Made by a program: the position numbers and the translations under genes
NCBI RefSeq assembly: GCF_040712315.1
Contig: NC_134016.1
Location: 22,136,390-22,200,389 of the forward strand
Reading direction: 5' to 3'
Length of the DNA stretch: 64,000 nt
Origin: Castanea sativa
Taxonomy: Eukaryota; Streptophyta; Magnoliopsida; Fagales; Fagaceae
Part shown: positions 58,348-64,000 of the stretch, piece after piece
Numbering within the stretch: position 1 is the first letter of the stretch
How the letters are laid out: every line of letters starts with the position of its first letter
The notes under the pieces: model-generated
Databases searched by the model: none
What the model was told of the DNA's origin: nothing
What the model saw: only the letters and a program-made list of their open reading frames with translations

Positions 58348-58880
58348 AGACACTATTAACGCAAACAGAAAGAGAGGGGGAGAAAGAAATACTCAGAAGA
58401 GTTCTAACGCAATTCAAATATAGCAAGTATATTGAAAAGATAGAACGTATGTATGGGGAATGCATGAAATTGTGATATGCAATATGAAAAACATCATGGG
58501 TTCAGCCCAATCCAATCCTACTAGCACACAAACATATTTGACACATCTAAATGCATGAGAATACTTGTTAGAATGTGAATGTGATGCAATGTATGGAGTT
58601 TTTAAGATAAAACTACAAAACCCATCCCAAAAATTTCAACAAAAACCCATCAATTTTGAAAAACCCCAAATTTTTTCAAAAACCCCAAAATCTAGGTTTC
58701 AAAAACATGAAATGCATGAAGAATGATGAATAAGAAGCTTACCAAATGAAGAAAAACTTGAAGAAGCTTTGAGAAACCTTGAGAAAATGGATTTGGAGTG
58801 AAAGAGAGAGGTTGGGAAGGTGAAAAGACAAATCTGTCGACAGAGAGATCGAGAGAAATGAAAACCGGATCGCACATAAC

Positions 58881-59240
58881 CTTTATATAGAACCTCAGTA
58901 AATCCCGACAGATATAGGTATCGAGAGGTGTCGAGACATCTGTCAAGGTAGGTGTCGAGAAATACAACGTCGACAAATCCAGCTATCGAGATGGTGTCGA
59001 GAAAAAAAAAAGGACACGAGAACAGATGCTCGATCAATCCACCAGGTATCGAGAAGCTATCGAGAGGACTGAAGGTTTCTCGATTGATCCACCAGGTGTC
59101 GAGAAGCTATCGAGAGGACAGAAGGTTTCTCGATCAATCCAGAAGGTGTCGAGAAGCTATCGAGATTGCGATAAGAAAAAGCTGAGAAGCTTGACAGACA
59201 GCTAGGTGTCGAGGAGGTATCGAGGAGGTGTCGAGCCAAC
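58881..59240 (-). promoter_or_regulatory. Internal U3-like promoter block, copy D
   Basis: On the minus strand a dense TCGAG array is followed by a TATA box ctatataaag (58,881-58,890), 534 nt upstream of the ATG at 58,347. The array includes three tandem units of about 51 bp (from about 59,044, 59,095 and 59,145), each holding agaagctatcgag. Confidence 0.52.
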
Positions 59241-60083
59241 TTTTCAAACAGTTTTTCGAGAAGGGAAAAACACAAACATGAATGCAATCACGCATGCAAC
59301 TCAACCAATGATCCAATCAACATATTAGACTCTCAAAATCATCTCTCAACAACAATTTTGAGCACAAGGATCTCAAAATACACACTCACACACTAAACAA
59401 GTCTAACCGATTTTATATTTCAAAAACAAGTCAAGACAGTTTAGTAAGCATACATCAACACTGTAAACCTTGTGATGGCCAAATCATATTGTACCTGCAC
59501 ATGTATCAAAAGTAGCAATGAATATTGCGTGTTGTGTGTGAAAACATCGCAAGATTGCATAAGTGTCTCTATGTTATGACGATTTTGAGAAATGAGAAAA
59601 TCACTTTAACTCACACACAATCATAACTGTTTGATGGGGACTATCACCTTTGAGGTACATCCTATAACTCCCACATCTCCTAGAAAACACGCTTGCAAGA
59701 GTGATATGAGTGTTAAGTTCAAGAGATCACTTAACCTTACTCATCACAAACAAAGAGCTACAAAGCTCACTTGCTTAGTTGTGCATAAGAATCCTCATCT
59801 AAGCTACAAGAGATACAAAGTTTAGAAAACTTTGTTTCAGAGGCCATTTTAAGGTTCACAAGAACCGATGTACACAGAACACACACTGTTTTTGTGTTTT
59901 TCTGATTTTTCAAAATTTTTTTTTTTGAAAAAAAAAATAAAACAAAACTAAAAACACAAAAAAAAAACATGTTAAACAAGATAAAACAATGCATAAAACT
60001 AGACTGACTCAAAAATAGAAAGCAAAACACACAAGTAATGCAAAACAAAAACAAGAAGGGGAGAGAGAGAAAAAGTGAATAAA
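59241..60083. other. Noncoding middle of pol-less element D
   Basis: Shorter than the same zone of copies A and B. No conserved frame, no pol motif; A-rich near 59,920-59,970. Confidence 0.6.
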
Positions 60084-63000
60084 TCACTTGGAACCATTTT
60101 CCTTCCACACCTTGGAAGAACCTTTCCTCCTAGCGAACCCTTGAACCGATGATAAGGGGGAAGGATTGAAACCGTTTAAGTTCGAAAGGAACATTAGAGC
60201 TTTGAGAAGATTTCCAAGAGGAGCAAGATAGGTTTGAAGCTGATTCTGGTTTCCAAATGCTATTATGCTATTGCTCTGTTGAGTGGCTAACAACTTATAG
60301 CAATTTGGTCGAGTATGACCGGCAATACCACAATGATGACAGAGATGTTGGTTCTTCTGTTTAGGCTTTTGAGAGTTAGCCTTTTTAGTCCTAGGGTTTT
60401 TAGTGTCCTTCTTCTCAAGCTTAGGGGGTGCTCCTAAGATAGATTTACCCTTGTCTAGGTTCTCACTAGCTAATTCAGTTTTAACATCATTGTTTTCAAA
60501 TTTAATATTATTAGCAGGACGAACAAAAATAGTAGTACTAGCAGAAGCAATATTAGAAAAAGAGAATTCATACCCCAGTCTTGTTCGATCAGAAGCAGAT
60601 TTCTGAATGCTGAGCATCTCATCCAGCTTCGCACTTGATGCCCTCTCCAATTGAGCTCTAGCTTGAAACAGCTTCGCTTCAAATTTCTTGATCTTCTCAG
60701 CCAAGAAATTGTTTTCGAATCTCAGTGCTCCAATAGTTTGATTAGCTTCATCAAACTTTGTGGAAAGTTCCTCACGGTTAAGTTCCACATGAAGGAAATA
60801 TGCATGTGCACAGCGGAAAAATAACGGATCTGCTTCATTCATATAAGTTAACATGTACTATATAAGTTTCAGAATTTGAGAACAAGAGAGTGTACCTTGG
60901 AGCGGTGACTTTCAAAACCGAAGATTAGAAACACTTGGGAAGACTTTCAATCTTCACTTAAATTCCACTAACGCCCAAGATGTGTGGTCTCTTAATCAGT
61001 TCCAAAGGGAGAATATCAAGGAGTGTCTAACACTTCTTACACCACTTCACAATTGTTGTTATTTCAAAATTCTCTACAGAAAATTCTGTATATTTTTCCT
61101 TTTGTGTCTAACCGATTATTCTAATTGGGCTGGCCTTTTGTACATTTCCAATTGGGCTTAAGTGTGTGGCTTGGAGTGGGATCAAAAGGGACCAATAAGA
61201 CACTAGCTCTAATGGGCCTTAGGCTTTTCTGTCAACTCTTGACAAGTCCAAAGTTACCATTAACTATATTTAATACCACTATATAAATATAGTTGCACTC
61301 TAGGCCTTATTTATTAAATTATATCCCAAGACTTTATTGTACATGCAATCCCTTTATAAAATATTTGTAGTAACACAAAGTCATGAATATAGACTGTCAC
61401 TTTGTAAATTATTACATCTTATCCTTGAGCACCCGGTTTAATCTTTTAAAGTTATTCATTATATATTTATGAAATCCAATTCCATAAATATATATATATA
61501 CTTTAGTAACTCCTTACTAAAGTGGTTAGGTCTAACTCTCTGAATAACAATCTCATTAAACTTATCTCAAGGGACTATTTTGTATCCCCGTTAAGAGATT
61601 ATGAATTCCATCTTGAGAATATATGTTTCATCAACACTAAATGTGGTTGCCCAACATACTGAGGTTTTGACCGCTACTCTAGATCTCACTCCTGATATAT
61701 CAAAGCAACCAACACCTCATGATCAAGTCCATTATTCTTTTAGGATTAAGAGTTCATGCAAATATAAGTCATGAGTTTATTATTCAATTGACAGTCTTTA
61801 GGTAAATAATAAATCTCACACCGGTCCTGTTCAATATGTTTTAACTCTGAAAACATATCAACATATCAACTGGAAATCTACATTTCCATGATCAAGACAA
61901 ATCATCTTAGTTGATGTGTTATAATCTTCGCAGATGAAATGCCCGATTTCATCACCGACTACGAACTACAATTCTAAGTTTACAAAGAACTTGTGATTTA
62001 CATCTTCTGTGACTTTTCACATAAATCACATACTATGCATCTCATGGACTATATGATAATGTCCTAATATTCATGTTATCATTATTTTTAGATAAAAATA
62101 AAACAACTTTATTAAACACAACATTAAGTCATACATAATGTCATACATAATAAAATACATAGCATCATACAACAGGATTTAAGGGCACACATCCTAACAC
62201 CACATCACTAACTTCTTGGTGGCTAGCCTATAAAGCTTCTCATGGTTCTTAGAAAGCTTGTATAGTTTCCCATAGGCTGTATGGATATCATCTTGATAAT
62301 CCATCTTTTCAAATTTAGGTTCCACCAATTCCTCTTCTTCATCCACATCTTCAACAACCCCTTCAGTAGGATTGACAGTGGCAGTGAAGGCATTCAAGAT
62401 TTCGTCATCCTCATTGTCGGAATCATCCTCAAGCTCAGTGTCGCTTAAAGTAGCAGCTAGTGCCTTACTCTTCCCAATGCTCTTGAGATATGTGGGACAC
62501 TCCTGCTTCATGTGACCGAAACCTTGACATCCGAAGCACTTGGGTCCTATGGGAACAGTGTACTGACCGCATTCCTTGCATCCTTCTTCCCTTTATCTTG
62601 GCTCTTAAACTGAGAAGAACTAGATTGCCTACGGTCCTTGTCGAAGCCTTTTCCATTGACATTTTTCATGAATTTCTTGAATTTCCTGGTTATGTAGGAC
62701 TTCATCTTAGAGTCTTCATCATCTGATGACTCATCTGTCTCACTGCTCTTGGCCTTTAGTACCATGCTCTTGCCTTTTCTCGACTTGCCAATTCTTGTCA
62801 ATCCTAGCTCATAGTTTTGCAGATTACCAACCAGCTCAGTTAGAGGAATCTTGTCAATATCCTTTGATTCCTCTATCGCCGTGATCTTGGCATGGAATCT
62901 CTCGAGTAGAGATTTGAGCACTTTCCTCACAATCTTGGGTTCAGGAATGATTTCCCCAAGATTGAAGGCTGAGTTCACTATGTCCTTGAACTTGGCATAG

Positions 63001-63398
63001 AACTCATCAAATGACTCATCCTCCTCCATCTTAATTTCTTCGAAGCTTGTAGTGAGCCTTTGTAGCTTTGAATCTTTGACAGCCTTTGTTCCCTCATAAG
63101 TTGTCTGGAGGATGGTCCATGCTTCCTTAGTAGTTTCAGTGGAGGATATCTTCTTGAACTCCTTATTAGTGACCGCACTGAATAAGGCATTCAATGCTCT
63201 GCTGTTGAAGTTTGCCGCCTTGATCTTAGCTTCATCCCAATTAGCTAGGGCTTCTTTAGGCTTGGTCCAACCTATCTCCAGAGTTTGCCACATCTTCTCA
63301 TCTAGAGACTACAAGAAAGCTCTCATGCGTACTTTCCAGTATGCATACTTAGTACCATCAAACAATGGAGGTATGATAAGAGATTGACCTCTATCCAT
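60084..63398 (-). pseudogene. SIRE-like Gag, copy D, split by a solo LTR
   Basis: ATG at 63,398 (MDRGQSLIIPPLFDG.KYAYWKVRM), one TAG after RAFL, then 248 open codons of UBN2-type gag core (…EESKDIDKIPLTELVGNLQNYELGLTR…), a frameshift near 62,550, then an intact first knuckle CFGCQGFGHMKQEC. The acidic and coiled-coil-like part is interrupted at 62,204 by the solo LTR and resumes at 60,784 (LNREELSTKFDEANQTIGALRFENN…). An intact second knuckle CHHCGIAGHTRPNC follows, and the stop is at 60,084. The ligands lost in copies A and B are present here, so this is closest to the ancestor. After the second knuckle a SIRE element would continue into protease; here the ORF ends. Confidence 0.85.
60790..62199 (-). 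mobile_element. Solo LTR of copia family 'TGTTGGGG' inside gag of element D
   Basis: 1,410 bp, tgaagg…cctaaca, flanked by a perfect 5-bp duplication ccaca (60,785-60,789 and 62,200-62,204). Same orientation as the copies at 3,627 and 47,012. The gag sequence on its two sides is continuous when compared with copies A and B. Confidence 0.93.
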
Positions 63399-63455
63399 GA
63401 CAAATAGGGGTCAATGGATCACACACAAAGATTAAATCCTAATCACAGTGTGCCC

Positions 63456-63467
63456 GCTCTGATACCA
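63456..63467 (-). other. Primer-binding site of element D
   Basis: The minus strand reads TGGTATCAGAGC, the perfect plant Met-tRNA type site, two bases from the LTR start at 63,470. Confidence 0.92.
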
Positions 63468-63469
63468 CT

Positions 63470-64000
63470 TGATAGGCCAAAAACGTATTGACCCCTTGTG
63501 ATGGATTAATTAATTAATTAGCCAAGTTCAATTAATTAATCAATTTAACATGCAAAGCATGTGGTAGCACAAACAAATCACCAAATAAACTAAGTATGCA
63601 GTGAAAAATAAATAACACGGTGATTTGTTTATGAATGGGGAAAACCTACACGACACAAACCCCACTAGGTGAATTTAAGGTCACCACTCCCGAAACTCTA
63701 CTATTATCACAACAAGCGGTTACAAGTAAAGGAATCCCAAGTACCTTACCAACCTACAGTTGAACCCTTACCCCAAAACCCAATTGGACTTGTTTTGTAG
63801 TGACAGTTTCTCCTTTCAATGCACGGCTCCCAAGTACATGACTAACCAATTGCGCGGATCTTAGTACGCGACTTCAATCACCAACTAGAGAAGATTGTTG
63901 GCTGCAAAGTTCTTCAATTTTTCCGCACGATGAAGATTAAGAAGATGCTTGGTTACAAAACCATATGGTGCAAAGACACAGCAACTTCTTCACAAAAGAG
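63470..64000 (-). mobile_element. 5' LTR of element D, cut by the window end
   Basis: Matches 55,536 to about 56,066 with few differences (for example aaaacgtattgaccccttgtgatgg in both). The remaining part with U3 should follow to the right of the window, ending in …cctaaca and then cacac if the target duplication is intact. Confidence 0.88.

Larger units (their letters stand above)
55536..64000 (-). mobile_element. Pol-less SIRE-like LTR retroelement, copy D (most complete)
   Basis: Minus strand; continues past the window end. It has a 3' LTR (55,536-56,560), polypurine tract (56,561-56,575), env-position ORF (58,347-57,160), internal promoter block, noncoding middle, gag (63,398-60,084), perfect primer-binding site and the start of the 5' LTR (63,470 on). 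Excluding a solo LTR in gag, the interior is about 5.5 kb with no pol. It shows the complete plan of the family that copies A and B have only in part. Confidence 0.85.

Overview
The window is nuclear DNA of a eudicot plant, probably a woody one. It is AT-rich, intergenic and made almost entirely of nested transposable elements. I found no intact host gene, rRNA, tRNA or CRISPR array. The MITE family and the retroelement style remind me of Fagaceae (oak or chestnut), but that is an impression only.

Positions 1-38,625 are a tandem segmental duplication. A unit of about 9.1 kb (once private insertions are subtracted) consists of a 5'-LTR-bearing but 3'-truncated, pol-less retroelement on the minus strand, then a 0.7 kb tail, then about 2.3 kb of AT-rich flank, then half of a MITE. 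The same MITE/retroelement junction occurs at 2,291/2,292 and 19,533/19,534. In the last copy the MITE runs on intact (38,424-38,625), so that copy appears to mark the end of the array. Each copy then collected its own insertions: a LINE (2,409-9,440) that itself holds a solo LTR, a MITE (15,702-15,974), a hAT-like element (16,924-17,747), a Mutator-like element (26,203-28,018) with a nested MITE, a Helitron pair (about 29,005-37,061) holding another solo LTR, and a further solo LTR (37,166-38,236). The paralogous copies supply natural empty sites that fix the boundaries of most of these.

Positions 38,626-48,387 hold a 5' LTR with its primer-binding site, a possible gene fragment, and a badly decayed minus-strand Ty1/copia element with its 5' LTR at 47,012-48,387. 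Two fragments of a Ty3/gypsy tail lie inside its leader. Positions 49,061-53,706 are a nearly complete but inactivated Ty3/gypsy element (minus strand, two LTRs of about 0.4 kb). Positions 53,707-55,254 hold LINE RNase H scraps. From 55,536 to beyond the window end is the most complete member of the pol-less family, inserted in a copia LTR fragment and itself carrying a solo LTR (60,790-62,199).

The most interesting system is this pol-less family, seen three times (2,292-15,658, 19,534-25,935 and 55,536 to past 64,000). It encodes a SIRE/Maximus-like Gag with two zinc knuckles next to the 5' LTR. No protease, integrase or reverse transcriptase is visible. At the position of env it carries a second ORF of about 390-396 codons that resembles the 'putative plant transposon protein' family and ends in an acidic tail. 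Upstream of that ORF is a cluster of CTATCGAG/TCGAG motifs followed by a TATA box. The LTR U3 has a similar arrangement: a perfect 11-bp inverted repeat of the same motif just upstream of its TATA box. This suggests, by inference, that the second ORF has its own U3-like internal promoter.
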